A stretch of DNA of 37,733 nt from Vicinamibacteria bacterium (GTDB lineage: Bacteria > Acidobacteriota > Vicinamibacteria > Vicinamibacterales > UBA8438): assembly GCA_022820675.1 (NCBI GenBank), contig JAJEFC010000122.1, positions 1 to 37,733 on the forward strand. The letters run 5' to 3'. The position numbers and the translations under genes are program-made. The notes below the pieces were generated by a model, which ran no database searches, was not told where the DNA came from, and worked only from the letters and a program-made list of their open reading frames with translations. This document shows positions 7,920-16,612 of the stretch, in pieces. Every line of letters begins with the position of its first letter. The stretch's first letter is position 1.

Positions 7920-8840
7920 TCACGCGTCGCAGAGCTCTGCGACGAGTCGCTCCAGCAGAACCCGGTGGTCACCGGCCGAGCTCTTGAGGTCGAGATCGGT
8001 GCGGTAGAGCGACTCGACGGCGGCGGCGATGCGTTGGTTCGGCATCCTGGTCCTCACGACCCACGCGAGCTGCCCCAGGACCATGTAGGGAGGCGCACCG
8101 GACTCGACGATGAGGGCGAGCTCCCTCAGCGCGGTCGCGGCCTGTCCGCGCTCGATGGCCCTCGCCACCGCCCAGTCGTCATGAGCGGCCGCCGGCCCCG
8201 CCACCATCCTCGCGTCGTCGAGGCTGACGGCCGGCGCGTCGCCGATGAAGAGCAGCAGCCGCTCGACCTCGCCGCGCAGGCGGGGCAGGTCGGGTCCGGC
8301 CCGCGCGGCCACCAGACGCACCGCGGCCGCGTCGATGGAACGGCCCGCCGCCGACACGCGCCGCCGCACCCAGCGCTCGGCGTCCGCCACCGAGGCCAGC
8401 TCGTCGCCCATCACCTGCGTGGCCGCGTCCAGCAGGCGTGCGGTCGTGCGGCGGCGCCGGTCGAGGCCGGCCGCCACCAGCACCAGGCAGGCGTGCGGGT
8501 AGGGACTCGCGAGATACTCCTCGAACGCCGCGAGGTCCGCGGCGGCGGCCCGGCTCTCGCGCTTCGGCGCCAGGCAGCGCTCCGCCCGCCGGACGATGAC
8601 GATGCGCCGGGGCGCCATCATCGGCAGGGTCGCGGCCGCCTCGACGACCTGCCGCAACGTGGCCTCGGCGCCGTCGAGCCGCTCCACGTTGAACGCCCGC
8701 AGGCCCTCGTCGACGGCCTGCTCGAACGCGCCGGCCACCTCGGCCTTCTCGAGATCGTCGTCGCCGAGCACCAGGTACACGGGCGCGAGGTCGCCGGCGG
8801 CGATCTGCTTCAGCGCCTCGCCGGGGGTGATGGCGGACAT
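7920..8840 (-). CDS. holA: DNA polymerase III delta subunit
   Basis: HolA is the clamp-loader delta subunit that opens the beta sliding clamp. The 306-residue length fits. Visible features are the N-terminal APVYLVLGDDDLEKAEVAGAF (the usual YLL.GdE.fl motif), FNVERLDGAEA, PRRIVIVRRAER, and a YPHACLVLVAAGLDRRRR stretch. The C-terminal collar domain follows (ELALIVESGAPPYMVLGQLAWVVR). It is the last gene of the minus-strand block leuS-lptE-holA, an arrangement also known from E. coli. The ATG at 8840 lies 60 nt beyond the lptE stop. Confidence 0.88.
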   Translation of the reverse strand: MSAITPGEALKQIAAGDLAPVYLVLGDDDLEKAEVAGAFEQAVDEGLRAFNVERLDGAEATLRQVVEAAATLPMMAPRRIVIVRRAERCLAPKRESRAAAADLAAFEEYLASPYPHACLVLVAAGLDRRRRTTARLLDAATQVMGDELASVADAERWVRRRVSAAGRSIDAAAVRLVAARAGPDLPRLRGEVERLLLFIGDAPAVSLDDARMVAGPAAAHDDWAVARAIERGQAATALRELALIVESGAPPYMVLGQLAWVVRTRMPNQRIAAAVESLYRTDLDLKSSAGDHRVLLERLVAELCDA

Positions 8841-8900
8841 GGCGGCGGGATGGGCGCGCTCACCGAGCCCGAAGTCCGGGGCGGTCGACCGCCGGGCCGG

Positions 8901-9446
8901 TCAGAACGCCTCGAGGATCGAGCTGACCACGGTGCTGGCGAAGTCGCGCGCCACCCGCTGCACCGCGTTCGACTGCTGGCCGAAGAAGAGGTTCGCGTCG
9001 ACCCGCCCGCCGCCCGCCGAGGCCACGTCGTACTCGTCGCTGAAGGAGAGCGACGGGTTCTCCCACAGCACCTCGTCGGTCGTCAGGTCGCGGAACTCGA
9101 TGTCCGCCTGCACCGTGAGGATGTAGCGTGACGCCTGCTGCTGGGCGCTGAACGACGCGGGGGCGAGAGTCACCCGGCTGATGGTGCCGGTGAGCACGGC
9201 GTCCACCCCGGTCTCGGCCGCGACGACCCGGTAGCGGCCGCGCCCGATGAACTCGGTACGCACCTGCTGGGTCAGCGACTGCTCGATCTCGAACACGGTG
9301 GTGTTGTTCTGGAACAGCGGCACGCCGATGGTCTGGATGTAGTCGGGCAGGAACGTCCCCTGCCCCGCCAGGGCATAGCCGCAGCCGCTGCAGAGCGCGG
9401 CCGTACCCAGCACGCCCAGCAGCCTCGCGAGCACCCTTCGCGTCAT
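8901..9446 (-). CDS. lptE: LPS-assembly lipoprotein LptE
   Basis: LptE forms the outer-membrane LPS translocon with LptD. The 181-residue protein has a lipoprotein signal, MTRRVLARLLGVLGTAALC, with lipobox ALCSGC and lipidated Cys at about residue 22. The mature part begins GCGYALAGQGTFLPDYIQT and contains IGVPLFQNNTTVFEIEQSLT and a later DLTTDEVLWENPSL segment, typical of LptE/DUF799-like folds. The ATG at 9446 gives the signal peptide directly and has a GGAGGTGGC-type ribosome-binding site upstream. The frame upstream is open only through R1 repeats. Position between leuS and holA supports the call. Its presence implies an LPS-bearing outer membrane. Confidence 0.85.
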   Translation of the reverse strand: MTRRVLARLLGVLGTAALCSGCGYALAGQGTFLPDYIQTIGVPLFQNNTTVFEIEQSLTQQVRTEFIGRGRYRVVAAETGVDAVLTGTISRVTLAPASFSAQQQASRYILTVQADIEFRDLTTDEVLWENPSLSFSDEYDVASAGGGRVDANLFFGQQSNAVQRVARDFASTVVSSILEAF

Positions 9447-9473
9447 GGCGCCACCTCCCCTTCCCGCTCCGGC

Positions 9474-9715
9474 CCGCCCATCGTCGCCTGCGGCGCCGCG
9501 GGCGCCCAACCCGTCCTGCAGGCGTCGGCGCCGGTCCACGACGCAGACCCCCAGCCCACCCATCGTCCCCTGCGGCGCCGCCCGGGCGCCCAACCAATCC
9601 TGCAGGCGTCGGCGCCGTTCCACGACGCAGACTCCCAGCCCGCCCATCGTCGCCAACGCGCCATCCGGGGCCCAATCCCCAAGGGTCGGCGCCTCTCCAC
9701 CGGCGCAGCCCTCTG
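9474..9715 (-). repeat. R1 repeat cluster inside the leuS-lptE intercistronic gap
   Basis: Three tandem units on the minus strand lie at 9474-9548, 9554-9632 and 9638-9715 (the last degenerate). Two of them begin GTCTGCGTCGTGG, continue with CGGCGCCGACGCCTGCAGG and a TTGGGCGCCC stretch, and end GACGATGGGYGGGC. They occupy nearly the whole 281-bp gap and are probably transcribed within the leuS-lptE-holA message. Confidence 0.85.
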
Positions 9716-9727
9716 GTGTCGGGCTCG

Positions 9728-12298
9728 TCACCGGGCGACGACGTTCACGAGCTTGCCGCGCACCACCACCACCCGGGCGACCTCCCGCCCCGCGGTGTGC
9801 GCCTGGACCGCGGACTCGGCCAGCGCCGCCGCCCGCAGCTCCTCTTCGCCGACGTCGGCCGGGACCGTCAGGCGGGCGCGCAGCTTCCCGTTGACCTGCA
9901 CCGGCACCACGATCTCGTCCGCCTTCGCCACCGCCGCGTCGAACTCGGGCCACCCGGCCGCGCGCAGGCCTTCGGCGTGCCCGAGCCGCTCCCACAGCTC
10001 CTCGCAGAGGTGCGGGGTGAACGGCGACAGCATGAGGACCAGGGCCTCCACGGCCTCCCGGAGCACGGCGGCGGTCGCGGCCGGCAGGGTCTCGGCCCCG
10101 GCCCCCGCCGCGGGCGGCTGCCCGAGCTTCACCCCGTGTCCGTCGCAGAACGCGTACAGCTCGTTCACCAGCTCCATCAGGGCGGACACCGCGGTGTTCA
10201 GATGCGCCCGGGGGTCGAGGTCGCCCGAGACCCGCCGGATCGTGTCGTGGGTCTTGCGCCGCAGGCCGCGGTGCGCCGGGTCGAGCTCTCGCCCCTCGAC
10301 CTCGCCCGGGGGAACGTCCGCCAGCCCCGGGGCGGCCCGGGTCACGAGGCGCCACACCCGGGTGAGGAACCGGAAGCTCCCCTCCAGACCGGAATCGGTC
10401 CACTCGATCTCCTTCTCGGGCGGCGCGACGAACGTCTCGTAGAGCCGCAGGGCGTCCGCCCCGAAGGTGGAGATCATCTCGTCGGGGTCGACGACGTTGC
10501 CCTTCGACTTCGACATCACCGCGCCGTCGCGCAGCACCATGCCCTGGGTCAGGAGCCGCGTGAACGGCTCGTCGTGGTCGACCATCCCGAGGTCCTTGAA
10601 CACCCGGCAGAAGAACCGCGAGTAGATCAGGTGCAGGATGGCGTGCTCGACGCCGCCGATGTAGAAGTCGACGGGCCCCCAGTAGCGGACCGTCGCGGGG
10701 TCGAAGGCCCGCTCGTCGTTGGCGGGATCGCAGTAGCGGTAGAAGTACCACGACGAGTCCACGAACGTGTCCATGGTGTCGGTCTCGCGGCGCGCCGGCC
10801 GCCCGCACGACGGACACGTGGTGTCGACGAACTCGGGAATCTGCGCGAGGGGCGAGTCTCCCCGCCCGCTGAACTCGGCCACCTTCGGCAGCTCGACCGG
10901 GAGGTCCGCATCGGGCACCGGCTGCAGGCCGCAGGCCTCGCAGTGGATGATGGGAATGGGGGTGCCCCAGTACCGCTGCCGCGAGATGCCCCAGTCCTTG
11001 AGCCGGAACTGCACGGCGGCGCGCCCGAACCCCCGCTGCTCGGCCGCCTGCGCCATCTCCGCGGGGGCGTCCGCGGTGGACCGCCCGGTGAACTCGCCGG
11101 ACCCGACCAGCACCCCCGGCCCCGCGTAGGCGGCCTCCAACGCCGTCCCCTCGAGGGGCGCGCCGTCGGCGTCGTCCGGCTGGATGACGACCTCGACCGG
11201 CAGGCCGTACTTGCGCGCGAACTCGAAGTCGCGCTGGTCGTGGGCGGGCACCGCCATCACCGCGCCGGTGCCGTACTCGGCGAGCACGAAGTTGGCGACC
11301 CAGATGGGCACGGGCCGGCCGGTGAACGGGTTGATGCAGCGGCGTCCGGTGTCGAAGCCCTCCTTCTCGACGGCCCCGGTCAGGCGGTCGGTGCGGTCGA
11401 GGGCCCGGAACGCCTGCACCTGCTGCTGCAGCCCGGCCGGGTCGAGGGCCTCGTCGACGAAGCGGGCCACCAGGGGATGCTCGGGCGCCAGCAGGACGAA
11501 GGTCGCCCCGAAGATGGTGTCGATGCGGGTCGTGAAGACCTCGATCTCGGCCGCCGCGCCCCCGCCGGCCGGCGCCTCCGACCCCGCCGGCTCGACCGCG
11601 AACCGGACCCGCGCCCCCGCCGAGCGCCCGATCCAGTTCCGCTGCATCGTCAGCACCTTCGCGGGCCACTCGTCGAGCCGCTCGATGCCCTCGAGGAGGC
11701 CGTCGGCGTACTCGGTGATGCGCAGGAACCACTGGTCGAGGTCGCGCGGCTCGACCGCATACCCGCAGCGCCAGCATCCCCCGTCGACCACCTGCTCGTT
11801 GGCGAGCACCGTCGCGCAGTCGGGGCACCAGTTCACCGTCGACCGGCGGCGGTAGGCGAGGCCGCGCTCGAACATCCGCAGGAACAGCCACTGGTTCCAC
11901 CGGTAGTAGGCGGCCTCGCACGTCGCGAGCTCGCGCTCCCAGGCATAGCTGATGCCGAGGCGCTGGAGCTGCCCCTTCATGTGGGCGATGTTGTCGAGGG
12001 TCCAGGTCTCGGGGTGCGACCGGTTCTTGATGGCGGCGTTCTCGGCGGGCAGGCCGAAGGCGTCCCAGCCGAACGGGTGCAGGACGTTGAAGCCCCGCAT
12101 GCGCTTCATGCGGGCGATGACGTCGCCGATCATGTAGTTGCGGACGTGTCCGACGTGGGCGTGCCCCGACGGATAGGCGAACATGACGAGGCAGTAGTAC
12201 TTGGGGCGCCCCGCCTCCTCGGTCACCTCGAAGGCGCGCTCGTCGGCCCAGCGCCGCTGCCACTTCTTCTCGATGGCCTGCGGATCGTAGTCGGACAC
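9728..12298 (-). CDS. leuS: Leucyl-tRNA synthetase
   Basis: Charges tRNA-Leu. The 856-residue class I synthetase begins [20 protein letters not shown]. It carries the HIGH-type motif [11 protein letters not shown] (HVGH at 48-51), a zinc knuckle [11 protein letters not shown]...GGCWRCGY and the CP1 editing domain. The KMSKS-type motif is AVMSKSKGN (MSKS at 595-598), with Val in place of the first Lys. The C-terminal anticodon-binding domain ends with [15 protein letters not shown] and a VNVVAR tail. Length is normal. A perfect extended -10 box (TGCTATAAT) lies about 57 nt upstream of the ATG. First gene of the leuS-lptE-holA block. Confidence 0.96.
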   Translation of the reverse strand: MSDYDPQAIEKKWQRRWADERAFEVTEEAGRPKYYCLVMFAYPSGHAHVGHVRNYMIGDVIARMKRMRGFNVLHPFGWDAFGLPAENAAIKNRSHPETWTLDNIAHMKGQLQRLGISYAWERELATCEAAYYRWNQWLFLRMFERGLAYRRRSTVNWCPDCATVLANEQVVDGGCWRCGYAVEPRDLDQWFLRITEYADGLLEGIERLDEWPAKVLTMQRNWIGRSAGARVRFAVEPAGSEAPAGGGAAAEIEVFTTRIDTIFGATFVLLAPEHPLVARFVDEALDPAGLQQQVQAFRALDRTDRLTGAVEKEGFDTGRRCINPFTGRPVPIWVANFVLAEYGTGAVMAVPAHDQRDFEFARKYGLPVEVVIQPDDADGAPLEGTALEAAYAGPGVLVGSGEFTGRSTADAPAEMAQAAEQRGFGRAAVQFRLKDWGISRQRYWGTPIPIIHCEACGLQPVPDADLPVELPKVAEFSGRGDSPLAQIPEFVDTTCPSCGRPARRETDTMDTFVDSSWYFYRYCDPANDERAFDPATVRYWGPVDFYIGGVEHAILHLIYSRFFCRVFKDLGMVDHDEPFTRLLTQGMVLRDGAVMSKSKGNVVDPDEMISTFGADALRLYETFVAPPEKEIEWTDSGLEGSFRFLTRVWRLVTRAAPGLADVPPGEVEGRELDPAHRGLRRKTHDTIRRVSGDLDPRAHLNTAVSALMELVNELYAFCDGHGVKLGQPPAAGAGAETLPAATAAVLREAVEALVLMLSPFTPHLCEELWERLGHAEGLRAAGWPEFDAAVAKADEIVVPVQVNGKLRARLTVPADVGEEELRAAALAESAVQAHTAGREVARVVVVRGKLVNVVAR

Positions 12299-12354
12299 GG
12301 TATGCAGCTTGGTTGGATGCGAGTCGGACCCGTGCGGAACGGGCGGTCGACACG

Positions 12355-12363
12355 ATTATAGCA
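12355..12363 (-). promoter_or_regulatory. Extended -10 promoter of leuS
   Basis: The minus strand reads TGCTATAAT, a consensus extended -10. The start site would be near 12348, leaving a leader of about 50 nt. No -35 match at 17 bp. Confidence 0.6.
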
Positions 12364-12702
12364 AGCCGGCGCCGGCCGGATGGCGCCTGCCGGGACGAGA
12401 CCGCGGGCTGCAAGCGGCGTCCGGACAGACGTGCCCGCCTGCGGTCCGGCGACCGAGGGACCCCACGGGCGTGTGGCCACCGCCGGCGAACCACCATCGG
12501 GGGAGCCAAGGCGGTCCCGCGGGATGCAACGCCGGGCGCAGCCCGCGAGGAACTGGCGGGGCTGTGCAGGAGTCTGCGCGGCAGAACGGCGCGGACGCCT
12601 GGTGTCATGACCACGCGTTCGCACGTCGCGCCGTCGTGATTGGTCAACGATTACGCGCTGCAAATCCAAGTCCCGTATCCGAAGACCGGGACGGACGCGC
12701 CA
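12364..12702. other. Gene-free gap between the HDAC-like gene and leuS
   Basis: No convincing gene is present; short open frames on both strands have no recognisable content. A lone R1 head (GGAGTCTGCGCGGCAGAACG and the following GCGCGGACGCCTGG) lies at 12569-12602. Otherwise nothing recognisable is seen. Confidence 0.5.
12569..12602 (+). repeat. Solitary R1 head element
   Basis: GGAGTCTGCGCGGCAGAACG followed by GCGCGGACGCCTGG matches the 5' head of R1, which can fold as a small hairpin. The repeat's middle and tail are missing. Confidence 0.5.
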
Positions 12703-13725
12703 CTAGCGCAACTCGGCCCAGTACGGGGCGAGGGCCCGCCGCACCGCCGGAATCACCCCGTCGGCCCGGGTCGTGTCGCCGGCGATGGCGTCCGCCGGCG
12801 CCGGCGGCCCGGCCGCGAGGCGCGCCAGCGTCGAGTCGAGGCACGCTTCCAGCGCGTTCAGGTCGTACCCGCCCTCGGTGACCACCGCCAGCCGGCCGCC
12901 GCAGCAGCCCGCGGCGAGACGGTGGACGTGGTCGGTCATCGCGTCGTAGCCCGCGGTCGACACCTGCATGCCCCCCAGGGGGTCGCGCGCGTGGGCGTCG
13001 AAGCCGGCCGACAGCAGGATCAGGTCGGGATCGAACCCCGTGACCACCGGCACGACCAGCTCGCGCATGGCCCGGTCGTAGTCGGCGTCCCCGCCGCCGG
13101 CCTCGAGCGGCACGTTCAGCGTGAAGCCGAGCCCGTCGCCCCGTCCGACGTCGCCGGCCGCGCCCGTCCCCGGATAGAAGGGGTACTGATGGAGCGAGAC
13201 GTACAGCACCGCGGGGTCCTCGTAGAACATCCACTGGGTGCCGTTTCCGTGGTGCACGTCGTAGTCGATGACCGCGACCCGGTCGAGGCCCGCCGCACGC
13301 GCGGCCGCCGCCGCCACCGCCACGCTGTTGAACAGGCAGAAGCCCATGGCCCGGTCCGCCTCGGCGTGGTGGCCCGGCGGCCGAACCAGGGCCATGGCCG
13401 GCGCGCCGTCGGCGAGGGTGGACTCGACGGCGGCGACGACGGCGCCGGCCGCCAGCAGCGCCACCTCGTAGGACGTGTCCGACGTGTAGGTGTCGGGGTC
13501 GAGGCGCAGGCGCCGCCCCGCCGTGTCCGCGATGCGGTCGACGTAGGCGGGCCGGTGCACCCGGGTCAGCTCGCCGCGGGTCGCGGCCCGCGGCGGCGTC
13601 AACGCGCCGCCCCCCTCGACCCACCGGCGGGCCACCGCGGCCATCACCTCTCCCCGGGCCGGCCGCTCGGGATGGCCGCTCGGCGGCTGGTGCTCGATGA
13701 ACCGATCGCTGCCGATGAGAACCAT
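12703..13725 (-). CDS. Class II histone deacetylase-like (acetoin utilization/acetylpolyamine) amidohydrolase
   Basis: A zinc amidohydrolase of the arginase/deacetylase fold, 340 residues. Visible residues are RPPGHHAEADRAMGFCLFNS (catalytic His pair 119-120), VIDYDVHHGNGTQ (zinc ligands D156 and H158), SAGFDAHARDPLGG (third ligand Asp) and EGGYDLNAL near the C-terminus. Bacterial relatives deacetylate polyamines or other small acetyl-amides; AcuC-type proteins act on acetyl-CoA synthetase. The substrate cannot be told here. The ATG at 13725 is preferred because GGAGGGG lies 5 nt upstream and the family N-terminus (PSGHPERPAR) follows closely. A 31-codon upstream extension has no such site. 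Confidence 0.88.
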   Translation of the reverse strand: MVLIGSDRFIEHQPPSGHPERPARGEVMAAVARRWVEGGGALTPPRAATRGELTRVHRPAYVDRIADTAGRRLRLDPDTYTSDTSYEVALLAAGAVVAAVESTLADGAPAMALVRPPGHHAEADRAMGFCLFNSVAVAAAAARAAGLDRVAVIDYDVHHGNGTQWMFYEDPAVLYVSLHQYPFYPGTGAAGDVGRGDGLGFTLNVPLEAGGGDADYDRAMRELVVPVVTGFDPDLILLSAGFDAHARDPLGGMQVSTAGYDAMTDHVHRLAAGCCGGRLAVVTEGGYDLNALEACLDSTLARLAAGPPAPADAIAGDTTRADGVIPAVRRALAPYWAELR

Positions 13726-13816
13726 GGGTACCCCTCCACGATGACCCCCGCATGGTACGACAGCCGCCGAGCGCCGCGCAAAGAACCGTGAACCTTCCCG
13801 GTTGAGTGCTCGTCTC

Positions 13817-13885
13817 ATTCAACATATGCCTGTTAAACACTAAGGTTAATTGACTCCATCAGAGTAACCTGCTAGCATGTTGAAT
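13817..13885. promoter_or_regulatory. Inverted repeat around the hsp20 promoter
   Basis: ATTCAACAT (13817-13825) and ATGTTGAAT (13877-13885) are perfect 9-bp inverted arms bracketing the promoter; the right arm overlaps the -10 end and start site. They could be paired operator half-sites. The stretch is notably AT-rich for this genome. Confidence 0.35.
13850..13878 (+). promoter_or_regulatory. Sigma-70-type promoter of hsp20
   Basis: TTGACT (13850-13855), a 17-bp spacer, then TAGCAT (13873-13878) preceded by TGC. This is the best -35/-10 pair in the window. The start site would be near 13885, giving a leader of about 75 nt. Confidence 0.65.
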
Positions 13886-13959
13886 CAGGCAAGGACGGAA
13901 CCGGATGTGAACGACAGGATTCGCAACCGATCTCAATCACAACCCAAGGAGGGAACACC

Positions 13960-14430
13960 ATGTTGAGCATGACGCGCTGGAGCCCGTTCGAGGAGCTCGG
14001 CACCCTGCACCGCGAGATGGATCGGGTTTTCGGCCGCTATATCGGCGACGAGCCGGCGACGGGACCGGCCTGGACGCCGGCCACCGAGGTCCGGACCGGC
14101 GACGACGGCTGGAAGGTGCGCATGGCGCTGCCGGGAATCGACCCCGGCGACGTGCACGTCGACCTGCACGGCACCAGCCTGACCATCTCCGGCGAGCGGA
14201 CGCGCACCGGGGAGAACGGCAACGGCTACGCCTCGGAGATCCGCTACGGCCGCTTCGAGCGCGTGTTCACCCTGCCCGCCAAGGTCGACGCCGAGAAGGT
14301 CAGCGCCCACTACGAGAACGGCATGCTCGAGCTGACCCTGCCGCTGGCCGAGACCGCCAGGCCCCGCCGGATCGAGATCGGCACGACCGCGCCGGTCGAC
14401 ACGGTGGCGGCCGAGGCCGTGGCCTCGTAA
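13960..14430 (+). CDS. Small heat-shock protein, Hsp20/alpha-crystallin family
   Basis: An ATP-independent holdase chaperone of 156 residues. The N-terminus MLSMTRWSPFEELGTLHREM and the segment RVFGRY are typical of class A bacterial sHsps. The alpha-crystallin domain spans about residues 38-135, with WKVRMALPGIDPGDVHVDLH, LTISGERTR, GRFERVFTLPAKVDAEKVSA and the signature NGMLELTLPLAE. A strong ribosome-binding site (AAGGAGGGAACACC) precedes the ATG. It has its own promoter in an AT-rich leader and is followed by a long perfect hairpin, so it is probably transcribed alone. A CIRCE element is not present. Confidence 0.93.
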   Translation: MLSMTRWSPFEELGTLHREMDRVFGRYIGDEPATGPAWTPATEVRTGDDGWKVRMALPGIDPGDVHVDLHGTSLTISGERTRTGENGNGYASEIRYGRFERVFTLPAKVDAEKVSAHYENGMLELTLPLAETARPRRIEIGTTAPVDTVAAEAVAS

Positions 14431-14453
14431 GCGGGCACGCAGCCGGCTACGTC

Positions 14454-14489
14454 AGGCCGCCCGGGACTGCAAGCAGTCCCGGGCGGCCT
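14454..14489. terminator. Long perfect hairpin after hsp20
   Basis: A 17-bp perfect inverted repeat (AGGCCGCCCGGGACTGC, AA, then its complement) begins 23 nt after the hsp20 stop. There is no T-run, so it may be a factor-dependent terminator or an mRNA 3' stabiliser. The next small gene starts just 20 nt beyond it. Confidence 0.6.
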
Positions 14490-14509
14490 CACCATTCTGG
14501 AGGGGCATC

Positions 14510-14755
14510 TTGAGGACAATACAGTTGGCGGACTTCGACTTCGGTTTCCTGAACCAAACAGTCAGAGGGGCTGGCGGCTTCCAGAACCTCCTGCGCAGGA
14601 TCAAGGCAGGGTACGACCCTCGTGCGGGCACGCTTCAGATTTCCGCACTCGATGAAGAACGGGTCATTCGGTATTCGGCCGACTATGGCGGCGGCGGATT
14701 CCAGGGCAGACTGGGACCGCTGGTCGCTGCACTGACCCGGCCGAACGGAGAATGA
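14510..14755 (+). CDS. Hypothetical protein, 81 residues (UUG start)
   Basis: I do not recognise a family. The product (starting (M)RTIQLADFDFGFLNQ) is compact. It contains a GAGGFQNLLRRIKAGYDP segment, TLQISALDEERVIRYSADY and a glycine-rich GGGGFQGRLGPLV end. There is no signal peptide or transmembrane segment. Evidence that it is coding: a good ribosome-binding site (GGAGGGG, 4-6 nt before the TTG), a balanced globular composition, and a position between a hairpin and the next promoter. Its codon use is less GC-biased at third positions than its neighbours (for example CCAAACAGTCAGAGG), hinting at acquisition. The TTG start is inferred from the ribosome-binding site. Confidence 0.55.
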   Translation: MRTIQLADFDFGFLNQTVRGAGGFQNLLRRIKAGYDPRAGTLQISALDEERVIRYSADYGGGGFQGRLGPLVAALTRPNGE

Positions 14756-14784
14756 TCCGACGCACCCGGCCGAGCTCCGTCCGG

Positions 14785-14790
14785 TAGAAT
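14785..14790 (+). promoter_or_regulatory. -10 box of the DinB-family gene (leaderless arrangement)
   Basis: TAGAAT ends 6 nt before the ATG at 14797, which puts the predicted start site at the A of the start codon. No Shine-Dalgarno sequence is present. Confidence 0.5.
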
Positions 14791-14796
14791 GCGGCG

Positions 14797-15288
14797 ATGC
14801 TACAACACCTTCTCTTCGCGTACCAGTTCAGTCTCGACCGCGGCAGGGTGATGGTGAAGGACCTCTCGGACGAGCAGATGGTCTGGCAGCCGCACGGCGT
14901 CGTCAATCACCCCGCGTGGATCCTCGGCCACCTCGCGCTCTCGTCCGACGGCCTCGCGCGGCGGTACGGGCTGCCGTCGACGCTGCCCGAGGGCTGGACC
15001 GACACGTTCGGGGCGGGAGGCATCCCCAGCGGCGCCGCCGCCGACTTCCCGGGCCGGGACCGCATTCTCGACGAGCTCGCCGCGCAACACGCGCGGGTGG
15101 CCGATGTCGTCGGCGCGGCCGACCCCGCCGTCTTCGAGACGCCGTTCCCCGACGAGCGCCGCCGCCAGACCTTCCCCACCCTCGGCGACTACACCGCGTT
15201 CGTCATGACCACGCACGAGGGCAGCCACATCGGCCAGATCGCGGCGTGGCGCCGTGCCATGGGCCTCGGTTCGGCCACCGGCATCTGA
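14797..15288 (+). CDS. DinB-family (DinB_2-like) protein
   Basis: A 163-residue protein with the four-helix DinB/YfiT fold. It has an N-terminal helix LLFAYQFSLDRGRVMVKDLS, a first metal-ligand segment NHPAWILGHLALSSD, and the C-terminal pair TTHEGSHIGQIAAWRRAMG, whose His residues with the first His usually form a metal triad. Family members are often thiol-dependent transferases or DNA-damage-inducible proteins of unknown substrate. The ATG at 14797 follows a -10 box with no room for a leader. Convergent with the cytochrome gene. Confidence 0.8.
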   Translation: MLQHLLFAYQFSLDRGRVMVKDLSDEQMVWQPHGVVNHPAWILGHLALSSDGLARRYGLPSTLPEGWTDTFGAGGIPSGAAADFPGRDRILDELAAQHARVADVVGAADPAVFETPFPDERRRQTFPTLGDYTAFVMTTHEGSHIGQIAAWRRAMGLGSATGI

Positions 15289-15332
15289 CCCCCCACTCGG
15301 CGAGTCGGGCGTTCGTCGAAACCCTTGGAGGT

Positions 15333-15420
15333 GCTCGGGCGGGGTCGACGCCGACCGCGCCGAACCCTGGCCCTGCAGGCCGCCCGGTGAGGGGCTCGGG
15401 CGGGTCGACGCCGACCGCGC
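15333..15420 (+). repeat. Two-copy direct repeat in the DinB-cytochrome gap
   Basis: GCTCGGGCGGG(G) followed by TCGACGCCGACCGCGC occurs at 15333-15360 and 15394-15420, about 60 bp apart. The surrounding 266-bp convergent gap (15289-15554) holds no recognisable gene. Confidence 0.65.
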
Positions 15421-15554
15421 GGGAAACAGGCCGGCCGGTCACGTTCACCGGGACGCGCGACCGGCTGGTCCAACGGAACGGCCGCCTCCCGACCGCCCTT
15501 CGCTGCCCCCGGACCACCCCGGTGACCCCACGGCCCGGCGCGCCGAGCCGGCTT

Positions 15555-16541
15555 CTACGGCTCCAGGCTGGCCGTATAGGCCACGATGTCCACGATGTCC
15601 TCCACCGTGAGGTTCGCCACCGCGGCGTCCATCAGGTCGGACCACGCGCCGTCGCGCACGCCGGTCTTCAGGTCCCAGAGCTGCCGCGCCATGTACGTCG
15701 GCGAGCGGCCGGCGAGGGCCGGCACCGGGCCGAGGCCGCGCAGGTCGGGGCCGTGGCAGACGGTGCACGCCACCGAGCTGTCGCCGCCGGTGAGCACGAT
15801 GCGGCGGCCCCGCCCCACCGCGCCCGACGGCACGTAGGCGATGAAGCCCGACGAGTCGTCGCGCAGCTTGGTCAGCTTCAGGTCCACGGGGGTTTCGACG
15901 ATGCGCGTGCCGATCGGCTCGACGCCGCCGCCCTCGACCACCTCGTGAATCCACCCCGCGAACTGCGTCTCCGGCACCGCGTCGGTCTCGACGACGCGGA
16001 CCCACGGCTTGAAGTCCATCGACGAGAAGTACTCGGCCGCGATGCGCGCCTCCTCGTCGGTGGCGGCCAGCCCGATGCGCTCCATGAACGCGGGCGGCCC
16101 CATGCGCGGCTCGCCGGGCCGACGCCGGCCGTTCCGCCAGTCGGTCATCTGCTGCACGAGGTACTCGTAGGGCTGCCCCGCGAGACCCGCGTTCTCGGGC
16201 TTGCCCTGGCCGTTCGGCAGGTGGCAGTAGCCGCACGCGACGACGCCCTCGCCGCCGCCCGTCGCCACGACCTCGGGCATCGGCGGGTGGCCGTCCGGGT
16301 GCCAGTCGGGCGGCCCGTTGTCGATGGCGATGGCCGAGCGCGGCATCGACACGCTGGAGCCGGGCACGGTGACCACCTCGTCGGGGTCCAGGGCCGCGGC
16401 GACCACGTTCGGGTCGTTGAGCACGTAGGCCCACGGCAGGACCGCGGCGGCCCCTTCGGTCTCCTGCGCGTGCGCGTCCACCCCGGCGGCGAGTCCGGCC
16501 GCCGCCAGCACCATCGTCCATACGCTGCTCGACTGTCGCAT
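15555..16541 (-). CDS. Secreted diheme c-type cytochrome
   Basis: A 328-residue exported cytochrome. The signal peptide is about residues 1-26, ending AGLAAGVDAHAQE. Two CxxCH heme sites are visible: CGYCH (103-107) and CTVCH (259-263). The segment GYCHLPNGQGKPENAGLAGQ and the C-terminal DLRGLGPVPALAGRSPTYM and IVDIVAYTASLEP are typical of class I cytochrome c domains. The central roughly 110 residues separate the two. It probably moves electrons in the periplasm; the partner is unknown. The ATG at 16541 is chosen for GAGGAGGA 5 nt upstream and the immediate signal peptide; the frame upstream is open without homology. Confidence 0.85.
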   Translation of the reverse strand: MRQSSSVWTMVLAAAGLAAGVDAHAQETEGAAAVLPWAYVLNDPNVVAAALDPDEVVTVPGSSVSMPRSAIAIDNGPPDWHPDGHPPMPEVVATGGGEGVVACGYCHLPNGQGKPENAGLAGQPYEYLVQQMTDWRNGRRRPGEPRMGPPAFMERIGLAATDEEARIAAEYFSSMDFKPWVRVVETDAVPETQFAGWIHEVVEGGGVEPIGTRIVETPVDLKLTKLRDDSSGFIAYVPSGAVGRGRRIVLTGGDSSVACTVCHGPDLRGLGPVPALAGRSPTYMARQLWDLKTGVRDGAWSDLMDAAVANLTVEDIVDIVAYTASLEP

Positions 16542-16604
16542 CGCGTCCTCCTCGTGGCCGCGCGGTCGGGGCGCGCGGCGATGCGTCCCTCCTGAAATCG
16601 GCCC

Positions 16605-16612
16605 ATCATACA
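16605..16612 (-). promoter_or_regulatory. Candidate -10 of the cytochrome gene
   Basis: The minus strand reads TGTATGAT, where TATGAT (16610-16605) is a 5/6 -10 match. The leader would be about 57 nt. No -35 is visible. Confidence 0.35.

Noticed and set aside
8901-12647. A 1248-codon open frame on the minus strand spanning leuS and lptE
   Set aside because: Over leuS it is an out-of-phase shadow (Arg/Pro/Gly-rich translation); only its last 181 codons are the real lptE.
13803-13811. GAGTGCT half of a CIRCE (HrcA) operator upstream of hsp20
   Set aside because: The partner half TTAGCACTC is absent at the required 9-nt spacing.
15333-15420. CRISPR-like repeat pair between the DinB and cytochrome genes
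   Set aside because: Only two copies with a single roughly 33-bp interval and no cas genes; an ordinary direct repeat.
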